Of a stretch of DNA of 64,000 bases, positions 8,990 to 16,616 are shown one piece after another; position 1 is the stretch's first letter; every line of letters begins with the position of its first letter. Made by a program: the position numbers and the translations under genes. The DNA lies in the NCBI GenBank assembly GCA_963745665.1, contig CAVUYE010000002.1:682001-746000 (forward strand). The letters are read 5' to 3'. The notes under the pieces were generated by a model, which saw only the letters and a program-made list of their open reading frames with translations, was not told the DNA's origin and did not search any database. This stretch comes from Bog-473 sp963745665. GTDB lineage: Bacteria; Actinomycetota; Acidimicrobiia; Acidimicrobiales; RAAP-2.

Positions 8990-10387
8990 GTGCTCCGCCT
9001 TCACGACACCGCGACAGGCACGGTCCGCCCCCTGGAGCATCGCACCGAGGGCGAGGTGTCGATGTATGTCTGCGGTCCCACGGTCTACGACCTGCCCCAC
9101 ATCGGCCACGGCCGGGCCAATCTGACCTTCGACATTCTCCGCCGTTACCTGAGCTTCACGGGGCTGCGGGTCCACCACGTGGCCAATGTCACCGACGTGG
9201 ACGACAACATCATCAGGCGGGCGGCCGAGCTGGGCAGGACCGAGGCCGACGTGGCGGCCGAATTCGAGGGCCGTTGGTGGGAGTCGATGGACGCGCTGGG
9301 GGATCTGCGACCCCAGGAGACCCCGCACGCCACGCAGTACATCGAGGACATGGTGGCGCTGGTCGAGGAGCTGATCGACAGGGGGATCGCCTACGACACA
9401 CCCGACGGGGTCTACCTGGAGGTCTCCAAGGTGGACGGGTACGGGCTCCTGGCACAGCAGCCGCTCGATTCGTTACAGGCGGGGGCGCGGATTGAGGCGA
9501 GCGAGGACAAGCGGTCTCCCCTGGACTTCGCGTTGTGGAAGAGGGCGAAGGAGGGCGAGCCGAGCTGGGAGTCGCCGTGGGGGCCGGGTCGGCCGGGGTG
9601 GCACACCGAGTGCGTCGTCATGTCGCTCGACCTGCTCGGCGAGGGGTTCGACCTGCACGGTGGCGGGCAGGATCTCATGTTCCCCCATCACGAGAACGAG
9701 CGGGCGCAGGCGGTTGCGGACGGCAAGGTCTTCGCCCAGCACTGGATGCACCACGGCTGGGTCGAGGTCGAGGGCACGAAGATGTCCAAGTCGCTCGGGA
9801 ACTTCTCCACGCTGCCCGATCTGCTGTCCCGCAGCGACGCCCGCGCCTACCGCGTCCTGGTGTTGCGCGCCCACTACCGCTCACCGATAGAGGTGACACC
9901 CGAGACGCTGGCTGATGCCGAGAAGGCATTGAGCCGGCTGGACGGGCTGGCCCGTCGCTTCGACGTCGCCGACATACTGGCGCGGACGCCCGAGGGCTAC
10001 GTCGTCGAGGGCACGCCGCCCGCAGTGGGCGTCGACCCCGACGCGCTGGCGACGTTCCGGTCACACATGGACGACGACCTCGACACGGCCGGTGCGCTGG
10101 CGGGCATCTTCGAGCTCGTGACGGCGGCGCACTCCGCAGCGGACACCGGCGACCAGGAGGAGGGAGCGCGCCTGGCACGCTCCGCGGCAGTGCTCGCTGC
10201 CGCTCTCGGGCTGTCGCTTCGGGCCTCGGACACTGAGGTCGACGAGCGGTCGGCGCGGCTCGTCGCCGAGCGCGATGACGCTCGTCGGGCCAGGGACTTC
10301 GCCCGGGCCGACGCGTTACGGGACGAGCTGGTTGCCCGGGGCTGGACCGTCGAGGACACCCCTGACGGCACCGCTGTCCGACGCTGA
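8990..10387 (+). CDS. cysS: Cysteine--tRNA ligase
   Basis: Charges tRNA-Cys. The 465-residue class I synthetase has Cys28 in MYVCGPTVYD (zinc ligand), HIGH at 37-40, the second zinc-site block GWHTECVVMS, DLMFPHHENE, and KMSKS in EGTKMSKSLGN. The presence of the full C-terminal DALR-like region (ARDFARADALRDELVARGW) and the length favour CysS over the related mycothiol ligase MshC. The GTG start is kept because about 25 residues before YVCGPTVYD is the normal family length. Divergent from valS. Confidence 0.95.
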   Translation: MLRLHDTATGTVRPLEHRTEGEVSMYVCGPTVYDLPHIGHGRANLTFDILRRYLSFTGLRVHHVANVTDVDDNIIRRAAELGRTEADVAAEFEGRWWESMDALGDLRPQETPHATQYIEDMVALVEELIDRGIAYDTPDGVYLEVSKVDGYGLLAQQPLDSLQAGARIEASEDKRSPLDFALWKRAKEGEPSWESPWGPGRPGWHTECVVMSLDLLGEGFDLHGGGQDLMFPHHENERAQAVADGKVFAQHWMHHGWVEVEGTKMSKSLGNFSTLPDLLSRSDARAYRVLVLRAHYRSPIEVTPETLADAEKALSRLDGLARRFDVADILARTPEGYVVEGTPPAVGVDPDALATFRSHMDDDLDTAGALAGIFELVTAAHSAADTGDQEEGARLARSAAVLAAALGLSLRASDTEVDERSARLVAERDDARRARDFARADALRDELVARGWTVEDTPDGTAVRR

Positions 10388-10452
10388 TTTGGCCGGACAC
10401 CCCAGCTGAACGGCCATTTCCGACGCAGTGGCTGGACGAGTATCGGGACGCA

Positions 10453-10470
10453 GGTTACTGTGTGGTAACC
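10453..10470. promoter_or_regulatory. Perfect palindrome overlapping a -10 element, putative operator
   Basis: GGTTAC-TGTGTG-GTAACC is a perfect 6-6-6 inverted repeat. A plus-strand -10 candidate, TACTGT at 10456-10461, lies inside the left arm, so a repressor bound here would block initiation for the downstream acyl-CoA dehydrogenase. The geometry suits a TetR/FadR-type dimeric regulator of fatty-acid genes, which is inference. Confidence 0.5.
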
Positions 10471-10577
10471 AAGGAAATCGCATCGTCTGCCGCACCGGGT
10501 GTGGCGGACGCACTGGCGCGGTTCCATCGAACGCAGTGCCTTCGGCCGCGGCCGGGGTTGCACAAGGAGGGCGAACC

Positions 10578-11792
10578 ATGTCCGACTACTCCCTCGAGCT
10601 CAACGAGGACCAGCTCCAGATCGTCAAGTGGGTGCACGAGTTCGCCGAGAACGTCGTGCGCCCGGCCGGCCCGGAATGGGACGAGCGTGAGGAGACGCCC
10701 TGGCCCATCATTGAGGAAGCGGCGAAGAACGGGCTCTACTCCTTCGATTTCATCGCCCAGTGCTTCTCGGACCCGACCGGCCTGCTGATGTGCCTGGTCA
10801 ACGAGGAGATGAGCTGGGGTGACGCCGGCATCGCGTTGGCCATCTTCGGCTCCACCCTGGCCGTGGCCGGGATATTCGCCAACGGCACGCCCGACCAGAT
10901 CGGGGAGTGGATCCCTCAGTGCTTCGGCACGGCGGACGACGTGAAGCTGGCGGCCTTCGGGGTCTCGGAGCCCGATGCCGGGTCGGATGTGTCCTCCCTG
11001 AAGTCGCGTGCGGTGTACGACGAGGCCAAGGACGAGTGGGTGCTCAACGGCACCAAGACGTGGATCACCAACGGCGGGATCGCCAATACCCACGTGCTGG
11101 TCCTTTCGGTCGACCCGTCACTGGGGAGCCGAGGCCAGGCGAGCTTCGTGGTGCCGGAGGGAACGCCCGGCATCTCCCAGGGCCAGAAGTTCAAGAAGAT
11201 GGGTATCCGGGCCTCGCATACGGCCGAGGTCATCCTCGATGACTGCCGGGTGCCGGGGCGGTGCCTCCTCGGTGGCAAGGAGAAGCTCGACGACCGCCTG
11301 GCCCGCGCCAAGGAGGGGAAGAAGACGTCCACCCAGGCCGCCATGGCCACCTTCGAGGCGTCGCGTCCCATTGTGGGGGCGCAGGCGGTCGGCATCGCCC
11401 GGGCCGCCTACGAATACGCGCTGGCCTACGCCAAGGAGCGCCAGCAGTTCGGCCGGGCCATCATCGAGAATCAGGCCATCGCCTTCAAGCTCGCCGACAT
11501 GAAGATGCACACCGACGCCGCCCGACTGCTCGTGCACCGCGCCGCCAACATGGCCAGCACGGGCAAGAAGTTCGAGAACGGCGAGGGCTCGATGTCCAAG
11601 CTCTACGCCGGCGAGAACGCCGTCTGGGTGACCGACCAGGCGATCCAGATCCTCGGCGGCTACGGCTATGTCCGGGAGAACCCGGTCGAGCAGTGGCACC
11701 GCGACTCGAAGATCTACACCATCTTCGAGGGGACGTCGGAGATCCAGCGCCTCGTGATCAGCCGGGCGATCTCGGGGATCCACATCAACTGA
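10578..11792 (+). CDS. Acyl-CoA dehydrogenase
   Basis: FAD-dependent alpha,beta-dehydrogenation of acyl-CoA, the first step of beta-oxidation, passing electrons to ETF (etfBA lie at 47.7-49.5 kb). The 404-residue protein shows FGVSEPDAGSDVSSL and WVLNGTKTWITNGGIA (acyl-CoA dehydrogenase signature 1), FKKMGIRASHTAEVILDDCRVP, KERQQFGRAIIENQAIAFKLADM, and the catalytic base Glu384 in TIFEGTSEIQRL. ATG 10578 has a strong Shine-Dalgarno sequence (AAGGAGG) 8 nt upstream and about 110 nt of leader after a palindrome-overlapped promoter. Chain-length preference cannot be told. Its last 8 bases overlap the convergent DUF2090 gene. Confidence 0.94.
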   Translation: MSDYSLELNEDQLQIVKWVHEFAENVVRPAGPEWDEREETPWPIIEEAAKNGLYSFDFIAQCFSDPTGLLMCLVNEEMSWGDAGIALAIFGSTLAVAGIFANGTPDQIGEWIPQCFGTADDVKLAAFGVSEPDAGSDVSSLKSRAVYDEAKDEWVLNGTKTWITNGGIANTHVLVLSVDPSLGSRGQASFVVPEGTPGISQGQKFKKMGIRASHTAEVILDDCRVPGRCLLGGKEKLDDRLARAKEGKKTSTQAAMATFEASRPIVGAQAVGIARAAYEYALAYAKERQQFGRAIIENQAIAFKLADMKMHTDAARLLVHRAANMASTGKKFENGEGSMSKLYAGENAVWVTDQAIQILGGYGYVRENPVEQWHRDSKIYTIFEGTSEIQRLVISRAISGIHIN

Positions 11793-12738
11793 AGCTGTCC
11801 TGAGAGGCGCGCGTGTAGGTGTCGACCAACGCCGCGTAGGTTGCGGCGACGGCGTCGACCACCTGGTCGTCGGAGAGGGCGCCGCGGAGGAACTCTCTGA
11901 GCGGCTCCTCCCAGATCGTGCGACCGACGGCGAATCCCACGTACTGTTGGCCGGCGGCCACCGTGAGCCAATGTTCCACTCGATCAAGTGGTGCGTCACG
12001 CCCGAGCACGATGCAGTGCGCCGGATGGACCGCGTCGCTCGCCACGGCGCGCAACACGAGGTCTGCCGCGGCGGCCGTCTCGTAGCCCTCCAACTTCCAG
12101 ATGGTCGGGTGCACCCCACCTCCTTGGAGCTCCGCGAGTGCTTCCGCCGTCAATTCTGGCCGCGCACCGCGATCGAATCCGTCCTGACCGCCGCAGCTGG
12201 CCAACTGCTCGGGAGTCGGAGGCACGAGAAGTTCGATGAGCCAGCGCCGCTTCGTGCGCTCTGCCCAATCGGACACGGCGGACAGGCGTGTCACCTGGGT
12301 CAGGCGCGTGGACGCATCGTCGAGAGGGTTGTAGCGGACGAGCGCTTTGAAGAAGTCGGGGTCGAAGGCCTCAATGTGGTCGGCGAAGCGATCACCGAAC
12401 TCCAGCTCGAACACCTCTTGCCCGCTCTTCTCGATCGGCATCAGGACGACGACGCCGTCTGATTTGGCTGCTGGGACGACCTCTGCGCCGAGGTCCTCGT
12501 CGACGAGGACGCCTTCCCTGCCGAAGCGCACGGTCCCGGCGAAGTGACGCAATCCTTCGTAAATGAGACCTTTCGCCTGGCGCATCCTCGCCAGGTCCGA
12601 CTCAGAGGGCGACCCGGTCACGCCGAACAGGTTGGCGAAGGATGTCCGATGGTCCATGGCCAGAATGAAGAGCGGCTCGTCGGGCGAGGGCAACCATGGG
12701 TCATTCGGGGTGCTCGCGGTCGGCTCTGTGTCTCTCAC
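11785..12738 (-). CDS. DUF2090 family aldolase-like protein
   Basis: About 317 residues. The sequence FILAMDHRTSF near the N terminus, KGLIYEGL, VLVDEDLGAEV and VHPTIWKLEG match the DUF2090 domain, which forms the C-terminal half of some IolC/IolJ-type proteins and resembles 2-deoxy-5-keto-gluconate-6-phosphate aldolase. Here it stands alone, without a kinase domain, and no other inositol genes are nearby. GTG 12738 overlaps the TGA of the upstream araC-like gene by 4 bp (GTGA), so the pair is translationally coupled; a longer ORF start would overlap the regulator by about 200 bp and is less likely. Base use is less GC-rich than that of the neighbours. Confidence 0.75.
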   Translation of the reverse strand: MRDTEPTASTPNDPWLPSPDEPLFILAMDHRTSFANLFGVTGSPSESDLARMRQAKGLIYEGLRHFAGTVRFGREGVLVDEDLGAEVVPAAKSDGVVVLMPIEKSGQEVFELEFGDRFADHIEAFDPDFFKALVRYNPLDDASTRLTQVTRLSAVSDWAERTKRRWLIELLVPPTPEQLASCGGQDGFDRGARPELTAEALAELQGGGVHPTIWKLEGYETAAAADLVLRAVASDAVHPAHCIVLGRDAPLDRVEHWLTVAAGQQYVGFAVGRTIWEEPLREFLRGALSDDQVVDAVAATYAALVDTYTRASQDSFS

Positions 12739-13178
12739 TGCTGAACGGGGCTGTGGTTTCGCGACTGTCGTTGGAGGTCCCTGGGCGAGATCCCGAACGC
12801 ATGCCGAAACCGAGTGCTGAAATGGCTCGGGTCCTTGAATCCCCATCTGCGGCTGATCTGGGCAATCGTGGTGTGGCCCCCGCTCGACGCGGCGAGTTCC
12901 TTCCGAGCACCCTCGAGGCGTTCCGCAATGATCCACTCGACGAGCTTGATGCCGGTGGCATCACATAACCGGTAGAGATACCGGACCGAGATGTTGTGTG
13001 CTCGCGCAATCGAGACGGGCGTCAGATCCCCTTCGGTCAGGTGCTGGCGGACATACGCAAGAATCCTGGGAACGAGTGCATCGGCCAAGGAGCATCGTGC
13101 GGATTGTCCATCGCGTGAGGTGGCGTCCACAGCTTTTGCTTCAGGAGCGACATCACGGGTGTCCAAAAGCAGGGCCAT
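12735..13178 (-). CDS. AraC-family regulator, N-terminal domain missing
   Basis: 147 residues from ATG 13178, covering the linker and the double helix-turn-helix of AraC/XylS proteins: VSIARAHNISVRYLYRLCDATG as first HTH and TIAQISRRWGFKDPSHFSTRFRHAFGISP as the second, which is the classic AraC signature. Full members of this type are about 300 residues with an N-terminal effector domain. Upstream sequence in all three minus frames does not encode one, so this is an N-terminally truncated gene or a natural stand-alone HTH protein. It is coupled to the DUF2090 gene and divergent from the haloperoxidase gene, a layout expected of a local regulator. Confidence 0.75.
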   Translation of the reverse strand: MALLLDTRDVAPEAKAVDATSRDGQSARCSLADALVPRILAYVRQHLTEGDLTPVSIARAHNISVRYLYRLCDATGIKLVEWIIAERLEGARKELAASSGGHTTIAQISRRWGFKDPSHFSTRFRHAFGISPRDLQRQSRNHSPVQQ

Positions 13179-13487
13179 GGTTCCAAGTCCCTCCTCTGCC
13201 GGCCCTTTCCTCCGGCCCACCGGTCGGGGACCCTGGCCCGTGGGTCTCGGCAGACCGCCCACGGAAGGGCTCGAGAAAGGCTCCACCGCCCCGCTGACCC
13301 TGTCAAGGGGGACGGGCGCCCAGGCCCCAGGGGCTCGCTCCCCGGCCGAAGCTCCGCAGTGCACGGCGAGTCCAAAAATGTGCACGCACAGAAAACTCTG
13401 TGCTGGCAATTTGTCCGATGGGCCAGGGGTGCCTCCTCGACCGTGAGGGCGGCGCACGCCACTCGCTCCCGAGAAGGAGGATTCCAA
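13179..13487. other. Intergenic region with a 7-bp perfect inverted repeat
   Basis: About 309 bp between the truncated araC and the hydrolase. No convincing coding sequence is seen on either strand. It holds GCACAGA-AAAC-TCTGTGC at 13386-13403, a perfect 7-bp inverted repeat placed about 85 bp upstream of the hydrolase start, and an AT-richer stretch around 13373-13412 unlike the flanking DNA. It probably contains the divergent promoters and may include the decayed 5' part of the regulator gene. Confidence 0.55.
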
Positions 13488-14312
13488 ATGGGTCTGATCA
13501 CGACCGACGACGGCACAGAGATCTTCTACAAGGACTGGGGGAGCGGACAACCCATCGTCTTCAGTCATGGTTGGCCGTTGTCGGCTGACGACTGGGACAC
13601 GCAGATGCTCTTCTTCCTGCTCCACGGCTATCGCGTCGTCGCGCATGACCGGCGGGGCCATGGGCGTTCCACCCAGACCAGCGGCGGCCACGACATGGAC
13701 CACTACGCCGACGACATGGCGGCCGTGATCGAGCATCTCGACCTCCATGAAGTGATTCACGTCGGTCACTCGACCGGCGGAGGGGAGGTGGTGCACTACC
13801 TGGCGCGACACGGTGAGACCCGAGCGGCCAAGGCCGTCCTGATCAGCTCTGTGCCGCCGCTGATGCTGCAGACCGATGCCAACCCCGGCGGCCTGCCGAA
13901 AGCGGTGTTCGACGGGTTCCAGGTACAGGTCGCGACGAATCGAGCCCAGTTCTATCGTGATCTCCCCGAGGGGCCCTTCTACGGGTTCAACCGTCCGGGC
14001 GCAAAGCCATCAGAAGGAATCATTCAAAACTGGTGGCGTCAGGGCATGATGGGCGGGGCAAAAGCGCACTATGACGGCATCGTCGCCTTTTCGCAGACCG
14101 ATTTCACCGATGACCTCAAGGAGGTCACGGTGCCGGCCCTCGTGATGCACGGTGATGACGACCAGATCGTTCCCTACGCCGACTCCGGACCTCTGTCGGC
14201 AAAGCTTCTCAAGAACGGGAGGCTCATCACGTACAAGGGATTCCCGCACGGCATGCCGACGACGGAAGCGGCGACCATCAACCCCGACCTCCTCGCCTTC
14301 TTCAAGGAATAA
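13488..14312 (+). CDS. Non-haem haloperoxidase / perhydrolase-type alpha/beta hydrolase
   Basis: 274 residues, cofactor-free haloperoxidase-like hydrolase of the alpha/beta fold. Catalytic triad: Ser95 in GHSTGGGE, Asp225 in HGDDDQIVP and His254 in GFPHGMP; the oxyanion region is SHGWPLSADDW, and HDRRGHGRS and FYGFNRPGAKPSEG are typical of the chloroperoxidase group. In vivo it may act as an esterase or lactonase; halogenation is a known side reaction of the family. ATG 13488 has a strong Shine-Dalgarno sequence (AAGGAGG). Less GC-rich than its neighbours, like the araC and DUF2090 genes, so the three may have arrived together. Confidence 0.88.
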   Translation: MGLITTDDGTEIFYKDWGSGQPIVFSHGWPLSADDWDTQMLFFLLHGYRVVAHDRRGHGRSTQTSGGHDMDHYADDMAAVIEHLDLHEVIHVGHSTGGGEVVHYLARHGETRAAKAVLISSVPPLMLQTDANPGGLPKAVFDGFQVQVATNRAQFYRDLPEGPFYGFNRPGAKPSEGIIQNWWRQGMMGGAKAHYDGIVAFSQTDFTDDLKEVTVPALVMHGDDDQIVPYADSGPLSAKLLKNGRLITYKGFPHGMPTTEAATINPDLLAFFKE

Positions 14313-14361
14313 GAGTTCAGGAGCACGGTATTGGGGCCTTGGGGCCGTCCGCATCCTGCGG

Positions 14362-14367
14362 TAGGTT
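14362..14367 (+). promoter_or_regulatory. -10 element of a leaderless gene
   Basis: TAGGTT, then 7 nt (caacgac), then the ATG of the DUF5996 gene. There is no Shine-Dalgarno sequence, which is the expected layout of an actinobacterial leaderless mRNA. Confidence 0.45.
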
Positions 14368-14374
14368 CAACGAC

Positions 14375-15298
14375 ATGACGTCGACCGGTTGGGAGGCGCT
14401 CCCATTCGACGGGTGGCATCCCACCTGCGACACGTTGCACGCCCACTCCCAGCTCCTGGGCAAGCTGACCGTCGCGCTCGCTCCGCCGGAGCCGCAGTTG
14501 CAGCACGCCGCGTTGCATGTGACCGCCCGCGGCTGGGAGACCCTGCCTCTGCCGGCACCGGACGGTTCCGGCGCGCTGGTGGTGGCGTTGGACCTCCAAC
14601 ATCACGAGACCGTGGTCGAACACAGCGACGGCCGGACCGAGCGGGTGTCCCTGACGCCGAACCGGTCCGTGGGGGAGGTCACCCGGGAGGTCCTGGCCGG
14701 ACTCCGTCGTCTTGTGGGTCCCGTGCACATCAATCCGAACCCGCAGGAGGTGTCGTGGAGCGCGCCACTCGACGAGGATGACGAGCACACGACCTACGAG
14801 CCCAGCCAGGTGGCGACGTACTTCGCGGCAGCCACCCAGGCGGCGTTGATTCTCGCCGACCTCCGCGCGCCCTACCGTGGGCGGAGCTCCCCGGTGAACG
14901 CATGGTGGGGGACGTTCGACCTCGCCGTGAGCCTGTACTCGGGCCGGCAGGTCGATCCACCGTCGAACGACTTCATCATGCGCAACGCCGGCACCGCACA
15001 GCAGATCGAGATTGGCTGGTGGCCAGGCGATGCCCGCTACCCCAAGCCGGCCTTCTTCGGCTTTGCAGCGCCGGCGCCCGACGGCTTTGCCAACGGCAAT
15101 CTGGCGCCGGCGGCGGGCGGATGGAACGACAGCCTCGGGGAGTTCATCTTGGACTGGGACGACGTGATCGCCGCTGCCGATCCGCACGCAATGGCATTGG
15201 AATTCGCCCGGGCGGTCGTGGCCCACGCCTGCCTGATCTGTGAGTGGGATCCCGCCTTGGCCGACAGTGCGCAGGGTGTGCCGCCACCGGTGAGTTGA
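14375..15298 (+). CDS. DUF5996 family protein
   Basis: 307 residues. WEALPFDGWHPTCDTLHAHSQ at the N terminus, then NPQEVSWSAPLDEDDEH, and near the C terminus the pattern PKPAFFGFAAPAPDGFAN and LGEFILDWDDV are the hallmarks of DUF5996, a family found in actinobacteria and proteobacteria with no established function. No signal peptide or membrane segment; likely cytosolic. Starts on a leaderless-type ATG at 14375. Its 3' end overlaps the apparent tail of the convergent oxidoreductase reading frame. Confidence 0.85.
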   Translation: MTSTGWEALPFDGWHPTCDTLHAHSQLLGKLTVALAPPEPQLQHAALHVTARGWETLPLPAPDGSGALVVALDLQHHETVVEHSDGRTERVSLTPNRSVGEVTREVLAGLRRLVGPVHINPNPQEVSWSAPLDEDDEHTTYEPSQVATYFAAATQAALILADLRAPYRGRSSPVNAWWGTFDLAVSLYSGRQVDPPSNDFIMRNAGTAQQIEIGWWPGDARYPKPAFFGFAAPAPDGFANGNLAPAAGGWNDSLGEFILDWDDVIAAADPHAMALEFARAVVAHACLICEWDPALADSAQGVPPPVS

Positions 15299-16286
15299 CG
15301 GATCGTCCGGCCTCACACTGTGTGTCGCCACTGCAGTTCGGGGGATCGAGCTCCAGGAGGATCCTTCCGGTGACCAACCGATCGCCGAGGGCCGTGAAGG
15401 CGTCGTTGACCCGCTCGAGGGGAAGGGTGCGGTCGAGCCGAATCCGGAGGCGACCATCGGCCAGTGCCGAAAGAGCCTGGGACATGTCCTTTCTCCGTTC
15501 TTGGGTGGAGAGCCGTCCACCGGCGTAGCCAATGAGGCGCTGGCCGTTCCTGTAGACCGGCTGCAACTGCAGGGTGGCCTCGCTGCCGGCACTGGTACCG
15601 AACAGAACGAGCCGACCTTCGGGGGACAGAACCGAAAGTGCGGCGCCCGTGAACGGTCCGCCGAGCGGGTCGGTGACGACCGTGGGTGACAGATCCCCCA
15701 TGGCCTCGGCCGGGCCTGCGGCGTCGGACACCACGACTTCGTCGGCTCCCTGCTCCGTCACTGCGGCTGAGTGCTCGGTGGAACGAGTCTGCCCCCAGAC
15801 CGTTGCTCCGAGCGAGTGCGCGAGCGAGACGATGGTGCTCCCAACGCCACCCGAGGCTCCCAGCACGAGCACGCGATCCTCAGCGCCGATGCCAGCCAGG
15901 TTGACCACGTTCCAAGCGGTGAGCCCGGCCACGCCCATGGCGGCCGCCTCCTCGAGCCCGACCGCCGTCGGTGCGGGCAGCACCGCCTCTTCCGGCACCA
16001 CCGCCTCCGTGGCGAACACTCCGTCGCGGGTTGTCCCGAGGCCGGCTCCGACGACGACAACCGGGTGGCCGTCGAGGAGCCCGCTGGCCTCTCCTCCCAA
16101 GGTGCGGGGAAGCGGGCCATCTTTGGCGACCAGACCCTCCGCGTTGTAACGATCGATCGGATTGACGCCCGCAAATGCCAGCCGGACCCGCACTTCCCCC
16201 GGGCCGGGCGCGGGCACGTCCACGTCCTCGACGCGCAGAGGTTGACCGTGTTCCACGAGGCGGGCAGCCCGGGCCATGCCGCTCAT
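15144..16286 (-). CDS. Zinc-independent quinone oxidoreductase (MDR family)
   Basis: NADPH-binding medium-chain reductase resembling QOR/zeta-crystallin. Domain order: GroES-like N terminus (GEVRVRLAFAGVNPIDRYNAEG) then a Rossmann domain with GASGGVGSTIVSLAHSLGA; catalytic zinc ligands are absent. Start ATG 16286 (MSGMARAARLVEHG), with a second ATG nine bases on. Homologues end soon after a block like TGRILLEL, reached near base 15346; here the frame continues about 65 residues of low-complexity sequence antisense to the DUF5996 gene. A lost stop or small indel around 15340 is likely, so the true 3' end is uncertain. Confidence 0.85.
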   Translation of the reverse strand: MSGMARAARLVEHGQPLRVEDVDVPAPGPGEVRVRLAFAGVNPIDRYNAEGLVAKDGPLPRTLGGEASGLLDGHPVVVVGAGLGTTRDGVFATEAVVPEEAVLPAPTAVGLEEAAAMGVAGLTAWNVVNLAGIGAEDRVLVLGASGGVGSTIVSLAHSLGATVWGQTRSTEHSAAVTEQGADEVVVSDAAGPAEAMGDLSPTVVTDPLGGPFTGAALSVLSPEGRLVLFGTSAGSEATLQLQPVYRNGQRLIGYAGGRLSTQERRKDMSQALSALADGRLRIRLDRTLPLERVNDAFTALGDRLVTGRILLELDPPNCSGDTQCEAGRSVNSPVAAHPAHCRPRRDPTHRSGRRGPRPPGRIPMPLRADRQRRSRRPSPR

Positions 16287-16616
16287 CTTGGCGGAACGTG
16301 CCGACCCGTTGGGGGGACGCCCCCTCGCACGGGGACGCCCGCCCGTTGGAGGCCCGGGTCTGCACAATTCTTCCCGGGGGTGCCCGAGGGCCCGTGCCCG
16401 GGGAGTGGCGGGTCGGTCGCCGGCTCGTCTCTCGACCACCCCACCAGGGCCTTCGCGAAGCGTGAGCGCAACTCCGCCGGGCCGTGATGCCCTCCCGATC
16501 CCCTAAAGAAACCCCGGGTTGCTGCCGACAATGTCAACGGCGGATGTGGCCGGGCGTATGTGCGTCGTCCGTTTGGCCTTTGGCGGGGCAGACGCCGAAT
16601 GAAGGGATCGTGGGTG
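16287..16616. other. Intergenic region upstream of the diguanylate cyclase gene
   Basis: About 330 bp with no supported gene. The left half is GC-rich and divergent from the oxidoreductase start. The right half carries the sigma-28-like promoter listed separately, and an AAGGG block near 16602 that could serve as ribosome binding site for the downstream gene. Confidence 0.5.
16504..16531 (+). promoter_or_regulatory. Sigma-28 (FliA/SigD)-like promoter
   Basis: TAAAGAAA at 16504-16511, 12 nt spacer, GCCGACAA at 16524-16531. The flagellar sigma-28 consensus is TAAAGTTT-N11-GCCGATAA in enterobacteria and TAAA-N14-16-GCCGATAT for SigD. The match is 5/8 at -35 and 7/8 at -10. It points to the GGDEF gene about 85 bp downstream, a plausible member of a motility regulon. 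Confidence 0.5.
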
